Below, one piece after another: positions 9,493 to 19,048 of a stretch of DNA of 34,049 bases. Position 1 is the stretch's first letter. Each line of letters begins with the position of its first letter. Below the pieces are notes generated by a model. The model was not told where the DNA came from, searched no databases, and saw nothing but the letters and a program-made list of their open reading frames with translations. Source of the DNA: Chloroflexota bacterium (lineage in GTDB: Bacteria; Chloroflexota; Anaerolineae; Anaerolineales; Anaerolineaceae); assembly GCA_012514645.1 (NCBI GenBank), contig JAAYZW010000251.1, forward strand, positions 1 through 34,049. Reading direction: 5' to 3'. Both the position numbers and the translations under genes were made by a program.

Positions 9493-9585
9493 GCTGACCT
9501 TTGAGAAAAAAGCCGACCTAATAGATTGGAACTAAAAGAAACTGACAAACGTCTAAGAGGTGAAGAAAGTTTTCAAGGAGAAAAA

Positions 9586-10344
9586 ATGAAAAGCAAAACT
9601 TTACCCTACGCAATCTCTGTCCTGTTGCTGGTCAGCTTAATTTTAGGAGCCTGTCAAATGCCACCCACTGCCAATGCACAAAATACCATTACACCGATCC
9701 CCGGAGACCTTCGCACAATCGCTGTTACCGGAAACGGAGAAATTGTTTTAGTGCCCGACATGGCATATATCAATATTGGCATTCACACCGAAGCTGACGA
9801 TGTCAGTTCTGCGGTGACCGCCAATAATCAGCAAGCCTCAGAAATCAAGGAAGCAATTTTGAGTATGGGTGTGGAAGAAAAAGATATCCAGACCTCCAAT
9901 TTCAACGTTTACTCGATGAATCAATATGACAATATGTCGAATGTTGTCGGAACTACGTTCGCAGTCGACAATACACTTTACATCATCGTGCGGAACCTGA
10001 CAATGCTCAGCGAGTTGCTGGACGCTGCTTTGGGTGCCGGTGCCAACCAGATCTATGGGATCAGCTTTGATATCGCCGACCGCAGTGGTGCCGTCGCACG
10101 CGCCCGCGACCTGGCTATTCAGGATGCTGAAGCCAAGGCAGCCGCAGTTGCAGAAACCGCTGGCGTTGCTTTGGGCAAAATCCATACGATCAGTGTGGCT
10201 AACACTTCTTACGTCCAGCCGCTTGCTGGTTATGGATACGGATCAGGCGCCATGGCTGAAGATTCGGTTTCAGTACCGATAGCAGCCGGCCAAATTGTCG
10301 TGACCGCCAGCGCAGATTTGGTTTACGAATTTGGCGATAAATAA
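9586..10344 (+). CDS. SIMPL-domain (DUF541) lipoprotein
   Basis: Lipoprotein signal MKSKTLPYAISVLLLVSLILGAC; RTIAVTGNGEIVLVPDMAYINIGIHTEADD typical of SIMPL; RBS AAGGAG. Confidence 0.9.
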   Translation: MKSKTLPYAISVLLLVSLILGACQMPPTANAQNTITPIPGDLRTIAVTGNGEIVLVPDMAYINIGIHTEADDVSSAVTANNQQASEIKEAILSMGVEEKDIQTSNFNVYSMNQYDNMSNVVGTTFAVDNTLYIIVRNLTMLSELLDAALGAGANQIYGISFDIADRSGAVARARDLAIQDAEAKAAAVAETAGVALGKIHTISVANTSYVQPLAGYGYGSGAMAEDSVSVPIAAGQIVVTASADLVYEFGDK

Positions 10345-10382
10345 GCAAATTTTTCTGATCTACCCCTGAATCAGGAAAAGGA

Positions 10383-10417
10383 AGCCCCCGGAATTTTACC
10401 GGGGGCTGTTTTTTTTT
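10383..10417 (+). terminator. Rho-independent terminator after the SIMPL gene
   Basis: AGCCCCCGG (10383-10391) / CCGGGGGCT (10399-10407), followed by G and a run of nine T. Confidence 0.93.
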
Positions 10418-10464
10418 GAGTTGGTCAGGCAAGCTTACTTCTTGGTTAAGCAGCAATCAAATAA

Positions 10465-11931
10465 TTACTCAACCGCTGCTGTAGTCATTCCATCGGCGGC
10501 AGGATGAATCTTGAGCAGCGCGATAGTCGAAAAGAGAAACAGGAAACCATAGAGCCCCATCAGGACCACATAGCCCGCGCCGTCGCCAATCGGACCACCG
10601 ATGTAACCACCGATCGCGCCGGCACCAGCGCCAGCCAGGTTCGAGATTCCCAGCCACCGCCCGGCTTCTTTTTGCGGAACCAATTCGGTCCCGAGCGCCC
10701 AGTTGGCAACGAAGAAGATGCCGGTTGCCAGCCCGATCAGGATCCCACCAACGTAGATTAAGGTCATGTTGGGGGTCAGAATAACCAGCAGTGTACCAAT
10801 CGCTGCCATGATGCCGCTGATGAAGATGAGCGGTTTCTTGCCAAATTTGTCGGTCAGCCAACCAGACGGAATTGAGATTATCAGGATGGCAACACCCACA
10901 GCCAGCATCAGGCGCGAGGTCGGTCCGGCAGCGGCGTTGCCCTGGTATTGCGGGAACCTTTCCTGGATGAAATAGAGCACAAAACTAGCCAGGTTGTTGG
11001 CACCTACCAAAAACGCCAGGCGATTGACGACCCACCAGGTGAAGGCGGGGCGTTTGCTGGCTTCTTTTCCCAAACTTATGCGCACAGAAACGATAACGCC
11101 AAGGGCAACAGCGATGAGCATTCCGACAACCCCGATCATAGCGATAAAAATTGTCGATCGGTTACCTTCGAACCCCTGGGCAAAGGGCAATAATTCTTTC
11201 ACGCCCCAACCCACCAACAGGATAATACCGGTAAAGGCGACTGTCATCGCGACCAAACGTCCGATTGAGCTCCAGTCCATTCGCTCCTTTGGACCTTTTT
11301 GTGGGCTCTCGCGCACGAACATGGTCAAAACAACGGCGATCAGCATAACCACGCTGATAAAAATGAGGGCTCCCCAAATATTGCCGGCGCTGACCATTCG
11401 GCTGACGGTAAAGGCGACCACGATCAGAGGCAGTGGCAGTTCGAAGAAGGCTTTAATCGCTGAATACTTGCCGCGCTGATCTGACGGCACCAGGTCTGGA
11501 ATGAGACCCTGTGCCGCTCCATGACCGATATTGGATGAGACCATCGAAAAGATGATCACGGCGAAAAGCGCAGTGTAGCCCGCCATGCCGTCCATCGTCC
11601 CGGCAATCACCCCGATGGCGATAAATGCGATAATTTCCAAGATGCCACTGACCATGATGAAAGGTCGCCGCTTGCCCAGGCGCGATGTGCTGCGGTCGGA
11701 AAGCTGCCCCGCCAGTGCCTGTATCAGCAGCGCGACCATTAGTGAAACCAAGCGAAGGTTGCCATAGCTGGTGCCCTTGGTTTCGTCACCGACAAATTGT
11801 TGCACCAAAAGGGGAACAATCAGAGGTGTCAAGGTTTGGGAGCGCAGCGTGATGGCAAGGTAGATCACGTTCATCGTGATGGCGTCGTACCATCGAAGTG
11901 GTTTTTTCTCGCTAATCAATTCTTCCTTCAT
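10465..11931 (-). CDS. MFS transporter (multi-TM)
   Basis: MKEELISEKKPLRWYDAITMNVIYLAITLRSQTLTPLIVPLL..., GQLSDRSTSRLGKRRPFIM, many hydrophobic helices; GGAGGA RBS upstream of 11931. Confidence 0.9.
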   Translation of the reverse strand: MKEELISEKKPLRWYDAITMNVIYLAITLRSQTLTPLIVPLLVQQFVGDETKGTSYGNLRLVSLMVALLIQALAGQLSDRSTSRLGKRRPFIMVSGILEIIAFIAIGVIAGTMDGMAGYTALFAVIIFSMVSSNIGHGAAQGLIPDLVPSDQRGKYSAIKAFFELPLPLIVVAFTVSRMVSAGNIWGALIFISVVMLIAVVLTMFVRESPQKGPKERMDWSSIGRLVAMTVAFTGIILLVGWGVKELLPFAQGFEGNRSTIFIAMIGVVGMLIAVALGVIVSVRISLGKEASKRPAFTWWVVNRLAFLVGANNLASFVLYFIQERFPQYQGNAAAGPTSRLMLAVGVAILIISIPSGWLTDKFGKKPLIFISGIMAAIGTLLVILTPNMTLIYVGGILIGLATGIFFVANWALGTELVPQKEAGRWLGISNLAGAGAGAIGGYIGGPIGDGAGYVVLMGLYGFLFLFSTIALLKIHPAADGMTTAAVE

Positions 11932-11996
11932 GGCAAATCCTCCAATGGTATTAACCAAAAAAACGCAGCTGGTTGCAGTTGAAATGAGCTGCGCGA

Positions 11997-14507
11997 TTAT
12001 AACAGGCTTGGCGGGTTCACCTCGACCAACCAGTCCTTGAGAGCCAAGGTTGGCAGCAAAACTTCCGGGTTGGGTCCGCGTAAAACAAGCTGCCAGCGCC
12101 AATATCCATGTAAACGTGAGTAATAAGCCGGCAGCGGGCCGATAAAACCGGTTTGCCTCAGCCCTTCCTCCTCTATCCGCTCCTCGACCTGGCGGGCGAG
12201 CTTGTGAGCCTCTTGCTCCGCTTTCTGTTGGGAGAGATGACGGTATTCCAGCCGGATCAGGTGATTAAAGGGCGGGTAAGCCAGCAACCGGCGATACGCC
12301 AGTTCCTGTTCGTAGAAACCTTCAAAGTCATGCCGAGAGGCTGCCTGTATGACGTAATTTTCAGGTTGGTAGGTCTGCATAACCACTTCACCGCCCAACG
12401 GGCTGCGACCAGCACGACCGCTGACCTGAGTTAGCACCTGGAAGCTGCGCTCTGCTGCCCGATAGTCGGGCAGATTTAAGCCAACCTCTGCCAGAATGAT
12501 TCCAACCAGGGTAACGAGGGGCAGGTCGAGACCTTTCGCGAGCATTTGTGTCCCGATCAAAATGTCGGCACGGTGGGCGCTGAAGTGTGAAAGGATCAGT
12601 TCGTGGTCGCCCTTATTGCGCGTAGTATCGGCGTCCCAGCGCAGTAAACGGGCTTCTGGGAAACGTTCTTTTACCAGTTCTTCCAGTTTTGCGGTGCCTA
12701 ATCCAAGTTGGCGGATTTGTTTGCTGCCGCAATTGGGGCACACTTTGGGCATCTGCCACGTGTACCCACAGGTATGGCAAACAAGCCCGCGCTGATTGCC
12801 GTGCCAGGTCAGGGGCTGATTGTCATTCGGACAGCGCATGCTGTAACCGCATTGCCGGCAAAAGACGTAGGTTGCTTTCCCGCGGCGGTTAAGGAACAGG
12901 ATCGCCTGTTGATTCTTGTCGAGCACATTCTCGAGCTTACTTTCCAGACTGCGGGAGAGTACATTGGTATTTCCACTGGCAAGTTCCTTGCGCATGTCAA
13001 CGACCTGCACTTTGGGCAAGTCAAAGGTGAGCAGATCGTCAGTAGCGCAATCTGGCGGCAAGCTGAATTTGAGCGAAGCAGCCTGGTTGACAAGAGTTTG
13101 GCGGTGAGCCAATATTCGCCTGGGCATTTTCACCAGGCGCCAATCGCCGCGCTGGGCTTTATGGTATTGTTCGATGGATGGTGTCGCGCTGCCAAGCAGC
13201 AGCCGGGCACCGCTAATATCTGCCAGGGCTTCCGCCGCAGGAACCGTCTGGTAGAACGGCGGTCGCTCGCTTTCGTCGTAAGAACCGTTGTCGCATTCAT
13301 CAATGGCGATTAAGCCCAGTCTGGGCAGGGGCACAAACAGCGCGCTGCGCGAACCGACAATGATGCGCAGGTCGCCCTGACGGGCGCGCCTCCAGGTGTC
13401 ATAACGCTCGCCTTCAGATAATTTGGAATGGTAAAGCCCCACCTGGTTTGGGAAGCGAGCCATAAACCGCCGCACGGTTTGGGGGGTCATGGCTATTTCT
13501 GGCACCATCACCAGACATTGCTTGCCACTTTCGAGTGTCTCTTGAACAGCACGCATGTATATTTCAGTCTTCCCCGAACCGGTGACACCGTGCAGCAGCA
13601 CCGGTCTCGGATTTTCGAGACGCCATTCATCTTCCAACCCCTGCCAGACTAGGTTTTGATCGCTGGTGAACTCCGGGCATTTATCCAGCGCCACCTCAAC
13701 CTCAGCCAGGGGGTCGCGCCACACTTCGGTTTCATTGAAATGGATCAACCCGGCATCTGCCAGGTAAGACAAGTCGGCATAATTGGCACCGGTCTCGGCA
13801 TAAACCCACGAAAAGTCGAGTGGAAAAGCTTGCCCGAAGAGCAGGTCCATTACTTTCTTGCGTCGTTCCTGGGTCACTTCGGTCTTACCAAGCGCTTCGT
13901 TAGGCAGCGATGGAACTGCCGAAGGCGGAATAGACAGCGCAGCAGTCCGAAGCGTTTTGGGAGCGATGCGCGGTGGCGGCAGCACGTGTTCTGTTTTGAT
14001 CAGCCCATGTGAGCGCAGCAAATCGAGCCCACGTCGCCAGTCGACTTTGGGAATCGCGCGGTCAATTTGCGCGCCGCGCAGCTCACCGCGTTTCTGCAGC
14101 AGGCTGAGCAGCCTTTGCTGCGTAGGTGAATACGTACTCAATTTCGAAGGCAGCTCAGCAAGCAGCGCGACCGAAATATCTGCCCGCAAAGAAAGACCGG
14201 TTGGGATCATCAGCTGAATATAGACGCCAAGCGGCGCCTGGTTGTATTCAGCCAGCCACTTTGCCAGCTGGATTTGTTCTTTAATCAGCAGGGTATTTGG
14301 AGCCAGCAGTTCGATGATATCTTTCGTGCCTTCAACTTCGGGCTCGTCAAGCAGCGCTAACACAACCCCCTGGACAACTTGCTTGCCAAAGGGCACCACA
14401 ACCAGGTTACCTGGCTGAATCTGCCCCCGCAATTGTTCTGGAACGGAATAATGGTAGGTGCGCTCAATTTGGCTCAGGTTGATGCTGACTTCTGCGTAAG
14501 CGCTCAT
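11997..14507 (-). CDS. priA: Primosomal protein N' (replication restart helicase PriA)
   Basis: HGVTGSGKTEIYMRAV, DECDNGSYDESERPPF, zinc-binding CRQCGYSMRCPNDN...CHTCGY...CPNCGS, GTQMLAKGLDLPLVTLV, QVSGRAGR. Confidence 0.96.
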   Translation of the reverse strand: MSAYAEVSINLSQIERTYHYSVPEQLRGQIQPGNLVVVPFGKQVVQGVVLALLDEPEVEGTKDIIELLAPNTLLIKEQIQLAKWLAEYNQAPLGVYIQLMIPTGLSLRADISVALLAELPSKLSTYSPTQQRLLSLLQKRGELRGAQIDRAIPKVDWRRGLDLLRSHGLIKTEHVLPPPRIAPKTLRTAALSIPPSAVPSLPNEALGKTEVTQERRKKVMDLLFGQAFPLDFSWVYAETGANYADLSYLADAGLIHFNETEVWRDPLAEVEVALDKCPEFTSDQNLVWQGLEDEWRLENPRPVLLHGVTGSGKTEIYMRAVQETLESGKQCLVMVPEIAMTPQTVRRFMARFPNQVGLYHSKLSEGERYDTWRRARQGDLRIIVGSRSALFVPLPRLGLIAIDECDNGSYDESERPPFYQTVPAAEALADISGARLLLGSATPSIEQYHKAQRGDWRLVKMPRRILAHRQTLVNQAASLKFSLPPDCATDDLLTFDLPKVQVVDMRKELASGNTNVLSRSLESKLENVLDKNQQAILFLNRRGKATYVFCRQCGYSMRCPNDNQPLTWHGNQRGLVCHTCGYTWQMPKVCPNCGSKQIRQLGLGTAKLEELVKERFPEARLLRWDADTTRNKGDHELILSHFSAHRADILIGTQMLAKGLDLPLVTLVGIILAEVGLNLPDYRAAERSFQVLTQVSGRAGRSPLGGEVVMQTYQPENYVIQAASRHDFEGFYEQELAYRRLLAYPPFNHLIRLEYRHLSQQKAEQEAHKLARQVEERIEEEGLRQTGFIGPLPAYYSRLHGYWRWQLVLRGPNPEVLLPTLALKDWLVEVNPPSLL

Positions 14508-14521
14508 ACCAAAACCTGCGC

Positions 14522-15502
14522 CTACGGTGTCACGAAGATCAGGTAATCGGCGGAATAGACCATCCTGTTAATCTGGTCGGCAGGTATATCGGCACCGCTG
14601 ACCAAATAGTTTTGCCAAATATGTGCCATGGTGGTTTGCCCGGTCATCTGGTTGAGCTCATTAAAAGCGAAGAAGGGCGAAAAACGCGCCGCCGATGCGC
14701 TGATGCGGTCCATGTCGAGGTAGATCTGGTTCCAATCGTCGCGCTCCAAAATGACCGGATGGTCTGCCAGCAGAATGACCTGTGCGGGCAGATCCCTGAG
14801 ATATTGCTCGAGTTCAGCCAGGCGCATGGTGTTGAAGAGCGGCTCACGCTGGCTTGGCGGCAGAGTCCACTCCTGGTGCAGCTTCCAGGGCTCAAACAGG
14901 TCGGTCGCCCGGCGGGAGTGCACGCTTAAGAAGTTGGAACCATCGGCGGGTAAATTGCGAATCTCAAGATTGGTGCCGTAAACGCCGGTCAAAACCAGCT
15001 TTACTTCCGAAATGGTGCCATTAAACTCATGGCGGACACGCAGATAGAAAATGGTGACATCATCACCCAACACCTGGACGACTTCGCTGTGAATGCCGCG
15101 ATCCATTAACTGGAAGGAGACCATACCGGAAAGATTGAGCAAACCGCCATCTTCACGATTTTCTTTTTGGGTGACGTAATAGTAGCCCCAATCCACAATC
15201 TGGCTTCCGGTGGTGAGCACCGGCAAATTCGCCAGTTGGGTCGGGATGGGGGTGGGCGTAAAGGTTGAGGTAGGCGTTGGCACCAGCGTGGGTGTGGGTG
15301 TCAGGGTTGGCGTCGGTGTCATCGTTGAGGTCGGTGCCGGGGTGGAGGTGAAAGTCGCGGTTGGAGCGACAGTCTCGGTGGGCGCCTCTGTCGGGAAGGC
15401 AGTTGGTCGCCCTTCATAAATTGGTGTGCAGCCGCTCAGAATTATGGCTGCGCACAGCAGGCTGAAAAACAGAACACGTGCCAACGGTTTAACTTTACTC
15501 AT
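14522..15502 (-). CDS. Lipoprotein with Thr/Pro-rich linker, unknown function
   Basis: MSKVKPLARVLFFSLLCAAIILSGC lipobox, then a (T/P)-rich PTPTLTPTPTLVPTPT linker and a globular domain. Confidence 0.85.
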   Translation of the reverse strand: MSKVKPLARVLFFSLLCAAIILSGCTPIYEGRPTAFPTEAPTETVAPTATFTSTPAPTSTMTPTPTLTPTPTLVPTPTSTFTPTPIPTQLANLPVLTTGSQIVDWGYYYVTQKENREDGGLLNLSGMVSFQLMDRGIHSEVVQVLGDDVTIFYLRVRHEFNGTISEVKLVLTGVYGTNLEIRNLPADGSNFLSVHSRRATDLFEPWKLHQEWTLPPSQREPLFNTMRLAELEQYLRDLPAQVILLADHPVILERDDWNQIYLDMDRISASAARFSPFFAFNELNQMTGQTTMAHIWQNYLVSGADIPADQINRMVYSADYLIFVTP

Positions 15503-16364
15503 GCTTGTCCTCAGAGATAATCGCGGAAACGTAGCCGACCACCGAAGCGTAGTCTTTGCTCACATCACCAGAGGTGCGATAGTCAGCAACAGTGACCTGG
15601 CTGGCACCGAGCGCTTTGGCGGTCAATAAGACTGTGGCGATCGCACCGAAGCCGCAGGCTTCAACCTGGTTAAGCGATTTGAGCAGGTAGGAAACATTGG
15701 GATCAAATTTTTTCAGCGTCTTAATCGTTCGCTGGTCGAGGGTATTAGCCTGGTCTTGCTCATAAAAATGCGAGAGATCGCTGGAGGCAATCAGCAAGGT
15801 TGTTTCGCCTTGCGGATAACCAGAAATCAAACCAACCAAAATTTCAGAAAATGTTTTAACCGTCGCGTTTCCCTGGTCCATCAGCATCAATGGGATCAGC
15901 TGGAAGCCATCCGTGAGCAGGTATTGCAAAAAAGGAAGCTCGATCTCGATGGAATGTTCGCGGTCGTTGCGGATATAGTTCAGCTCCAGCCCAGAGCTTT
16001 CCAACCTGTCCTGGAGCAACCGGAGAGATGCATGATCGACCGGCACTTCACCGAGCGGGGTGCTGTAAGCTTCGTGAGCGCTGGTGAGAATGTGCCCCCG
16101 GTATGCCTGGTGGGAAGGTGAAATGATAATGACGCGATCGTAGCGTTGACCAGCGATCGCCTTGAGGGCATACGCGGCAGTCAAGCCTGAGTAGATTAGA
16201 CCAGCGTGGGGTAGAATAAGCCCCCGAATCTTTTCGCTCACGATAGGGGGCTTAGCGTTATCCAGATATCCGACCAGTACCCGGCGCAATTCTTCTGCGT
16301 TTCCCGGATACCAACTGCCGGCGATTGGTGATGGACGAATATCCCTGCGGTTTTGCTTCTGCAT
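15495..16364 (-). CDS. amrB: Memo-family protein (AmmeMemoRadiSam system protein B)
   Basis: RPSPIAGSWYPGNAEELRRVL, GLILPHAGLIYSGLTAAYAL, IIISPSHQAYRG, NDREHSIEIELPFLQYLL, ASSDLSHF. Confidence 0.92.
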   Translation of the reverse strand: MQKQNRRDIRPSPIAGSWYPGNAEELRRVLVGYLDNAKPPIVSEKIRGLILPHAGLIYSGLTAAYALKAIAGQRYDRVIIISPSHQAYRGHILTSAHEAYSTPLGEVPVDHASLRLLQDRLESSGLELNYIRNDREHSIEIELPFLQYLLTDGFQLIPLMLMDQGNATVKTFSEILVGLISGYPQGETTLLIASSDLSHFYEQDQANTLDQRTIKTLKKFDPNVSYLLKSLNQVEACGFGAIATVLLTAKALGASQVTVADYRTSGDVSKDYASVVGYVSAIISEDKHE

Positions 16365-16406
16365 GCCTCTATTTTAACACGGAGGCGCAAGAAGGTGAAC
16401 CAAGGT

Positions 16407-16856
16407 TTATTGCTTGCTTATCAAGTCGTGATAGTAATCAGCGTACTCTCTTAACAAACCCAGCATTGCTTCCAGGTCTTCAGCCTTGTGTTTGTTAGAG
16501 AAAACCGTAAAAACGTCCTGAATATGGGCGGCGATTTCGTCAGTTGCTTTGACTCCAAGCGTATCAAGCGTAATCGTCCAGACGCGTTTGTCTTCTTCGT
16601 GGCGAACCCGCTGGATTAATCCCTTTTCTTCGAGAACTTTACAGGTCTTGCTGAGGTTGCCTGGATTAATATCGAGCTCTTCCGCTAATTCAGTCAATGT
16701 GGTCGACTGATTGGTTCTGATTTGCAGGAGGATTCTCACTTGTTGTTGGGTCAGGTCGTATTTTTTGCAGAATTCAAAACATAACCCGAGGCGGCTGCGC
16801 TGGAGCTCCCTGGTTAGATTCCACAATTCCCAAATAAAATCTTCTTTTTTCATCAT
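16407..16856 (-). CDS. MarR-family transcriptional regulator
   Basis: LTQQQVRILLQIRTNQSTTLTELAEELDINPGNLSKTCKVLEEKGLIQRVRHEEDKRVWTITLD winged-helix pattern. Confidence 0.88.
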   Translation of the reverse strand: MMKKEDFIWELWNLTRELQRSRLGLCFEFCKKYDLTQQQVRILLQIRTNQSTTLTELAEELDINPGNLSKTCKVLEEKGLIQRVRHEEDKRVWTITLDTLGVKATDEIAAHIQDVFTVFSNKHKAEDLEAMLGLLREYADYYHDLISKQ

Positions 16857-16960
16857 TCCCTCGATTTTTGTTTAATCTGGTCTTTAGTTGTCAAATAATA
16901 ATACTAAAACATACGGAATGCAAGTATTTATACAACGAATATGTTGTTTAGTTTAGAAAT

Positions 16961-17812
16961 TTACTTAAAGAATGTTGGACTGAATGGGCGGATCAACAGG
17001 AATCCTGCAGTGCCGGTCATACCGAGTTCCTGCCTGTATTCGTCGTCGGTTATCTCGTAAAACAAACCTTCGCCGGGACGCCTGGGGTCATAGAGCATTT
17101 CTTCTTCGATCACGAAACCGTTGCCATGATTAATGTTGGTGACTGAGTATGCCCGACCTTGTTCATCAACCCTGGTCACCACGATCATATGGTCGAAACC
17201 GGTGTAATTGGATACGCCCTTGAGTACAAACAGGTAAAGCCAGTCTCCAGGCTGCAGAGGGTTGCTTCGCCAGTTGTAGGCGCCGACGCTCTCCTTGACC
17301 CGCGTATACTCGTATTGCTCAGGAGGGAAAAAGGTGCGTTGAAGGATGCGCATACCGTGACAATCGGGCTCCTCTTCGCGTGGGCACAATAGCCACATGT
17401 CATGTGGGCTTGCATCGGCGGGCAAATAACCGGCATCCCGCATTATTGCAACGGTCAGCGGACCACACATATTGTCCGGGCTTTCGTACGGTCCTTCGGT
17501 AAACTTGATCTCTCTGGCTACCTGCAATGCCCTTTCAGGCGTGTTAGCCAGGTAAGCTAGGCTGGCGTCATACAGTCGAATTTCAGCATGCTCTTGCTCG
17601 GTTAGTGTCGCGGTAGGTGTCGGCGGCAGCGGTGTGGCGGTGTTGGTGGGTGTGGGTGTCAGTGTGCTGGTGGCAGTCGCCGTCGGGGTAAGCGTCTCGG
17701 TGGGGGTCACAGAAGGAGTCGGTGTTGCTGTGGGCGAAGGAAAAACGACCCCGCAGGCTCCCAAAAAAAGGAGTGCGGTGAGCAGAAGAATCGCTTTGCT
17801 TAGTTTTTTCAT
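16961..17812 (-). CDS. Lipoprotein with TPT linker, unknown C-terminal domain
   Basis: MKKLSKAILLLTALLFLGAC lipobox; TPTPSVTPTETLTPTATATSTLTPTPT linker; DNMCGPLTVAIMRDAGYLP and FDHMIVVTRVDEQG (Cys...His) hint at a papain-like/NlpC-like fold, unverified. Confidence 0.8.
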   Translation of the reverse strand: MKKLSKAILLLTALLFLGACGVVFPSPTATPTPSVTPTETLTPTATATSTLTPTPTNTATPLPPTPTATLTEQEHAEIRLYDASLAYLANTPERALQVAREIKFTEGPYESPDNMCGPLTVAIMRDAGYLPADASPHDMWLLCPREEEPDCHGMRILQRTFFPPEQYEYTRVKESVGAYNWRSNPLQPGDWLYLFVLKGVSNYTGFDHMIVVTRVDEQGRAYSVTNINHGNGFVIEEEMLYDPRRPGEGLFYEITDDEYRQELGMTGTAGFLLIRPFSPTFFK

Positions 17813-18975
17813 TGCAAGAAGTCCCACGGATTCACGCGACCATACTCATCGTTGCGCAGTTCAAAATGAAGGTGAGCGCCGATCGCCATTCCGGTGTCAC
17901 CGATTGTACCAATCAAGTCTTGGCGATAGACTTCTTGTCCACAGCTGACTTCGACTGTACTCAAGTGCGCATAGAGCGATTGCCAGCCCTGACCATGATC
18001 GACCACGACCATATTGCCATAGCCCCAGTCGTTCCAGCCGGCAAACACGATCACGCCATTGTCAACGGTGTGGACAGGCTCTCCGATGTTGCCGGTGATA
18101 TCAATGCCATGGTGGTTGGCAGCAGGGGCATAGTCGTAACCGGAAAGGTCGTGAGAGCTCACAGGCCAGGTAAAGTTGAGCGTTCCCAGTACGCCATCAT
18201 AACTGTCGGGGCAAGCACCCGGACCAATATTTAAAGCAGTCGCCGGGTCTTCCCGAGTAATTCGCGGAACACGCCAGTCGGAGTATTGTCCCTTTCCTCC
18301 GGGAATGATTAGCATCGTTCCCGGTTCGATGTTGGGGTTCGAAAGATCTCCAAGCGAAGCCAGCCTTAGGTTGTTTCCTGGATAATTGATGATCGTGTTG
18401 GGCTCAACCTGGTAAAACTCTGCCACGCCGTTCAAACCTTCGCCGGCACTCCAAATGTGCAGAGTGCCGTCGGTTGGCATGATCACCAGCTCTTGCCCAG
18501 GGAAGATCATGTGCGGGTCATCGCCGATGTTATAACGGTTGCTCCAGAGCACGGTTTCGGGGGTTAACCCAAAGCGGGCTGCAACGGAAAACAAGGTGTC
18601 ACCGGGCTCGACCGTGTAATTGTCCAATTCAGTGCGGTGCCTGAGCGGCAAGACAGTGTCAAGCGCTGTGTCACGCTGCAGCGTTCCGGTTTGATTTGCG
18701 CTCAAAGGCGGCAAGAGCAATTCGGGCTCCGACATCGCCCTGGCTGGGTCGGGAATCTGGAATTGAGTCACCAGGCTGCCATCGGCATTCACATAAAACC
18801 GGCGCAAAACCGCCACCATTACCAGCATCACTGCGATCGTCGCTACCAGGGTGATCGCATGCAGCAGTTTGGTCGAGAGACCTAACTGGGTGAACCGCGC
18901 CCAAAATTTTTCTGCCAGCGCCTCACCAGGCAATTGTGTGACGTCCCTATCATTTTCAGGGGCTTTGTTTTCCAT
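17809..18975 (-). CDS. LysM-domain M23 family metallopeptidase
   Basis: LysM YTVEPGDTLFSVAARFGLTPETVLWSN; M23 HHGIDITGNIGEPVHTVDNGVIVFAG...VVVDHGQGWQSLYAHLS...GAHLHFELR; N-terminal TM segment. Confidence 0.93.
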   Translation of the reverse strand: MENKAPENDRDVTQLPGEALAEKFWARFTQLGLSTKLLHAITLVATIAVMLVMVAVLRRFYVNADGSLVTQFQIPDPARAMSEPELLLPPLSANQTGTLQRDTALDTVLPLRHRTELDNYTVEPGDTLFSVAARFGLTPETVLWSNRYNIGDDPHMIFPGQELVIMPTDGTLHIWSAGEGLNGVAEFYQVEPNTIINYPGNNLRLASLGDLSNPNIEPGTMLIIPGGKGQYSDWRVPRITREDPATALNIGPGACPDSYDGVLGTLNFTWPVSSHDLSGYDYAPAANHHGIDITGNIGEPVHTVDNGVIVFAGWNDWGYGNMVVVDHGQGWQSLYAHLSTVEVSCGQEVYRQDLIGTIGDTGMAIGAHLHFELRNDEYGRVNPWDFLQ

Positions 18976-19048
18976 ATTGTCGATAATATCACGACTCGTC
19001 AAATTTATTTTGATGATGTGTTTGCTGTAGACGTGATAATATTATGCC

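Noticed and set aside
15230-15405. GT-rich repetitive DNA considered as a CRISPR or satellite array
   Set aside because: Encodes the TPT linker of the lipoprotein; no regular repeat/spacer structure.
15210-15419. Val/Gly-repeat plus-strand ORF (MVSTGKFASWVGMGVGVKVEVGVG...) and the similar one at 17634-17948
   Set aside because: Antisense of the Thr/Pro linkers in the lipoproteins; a low-complexity artefact.
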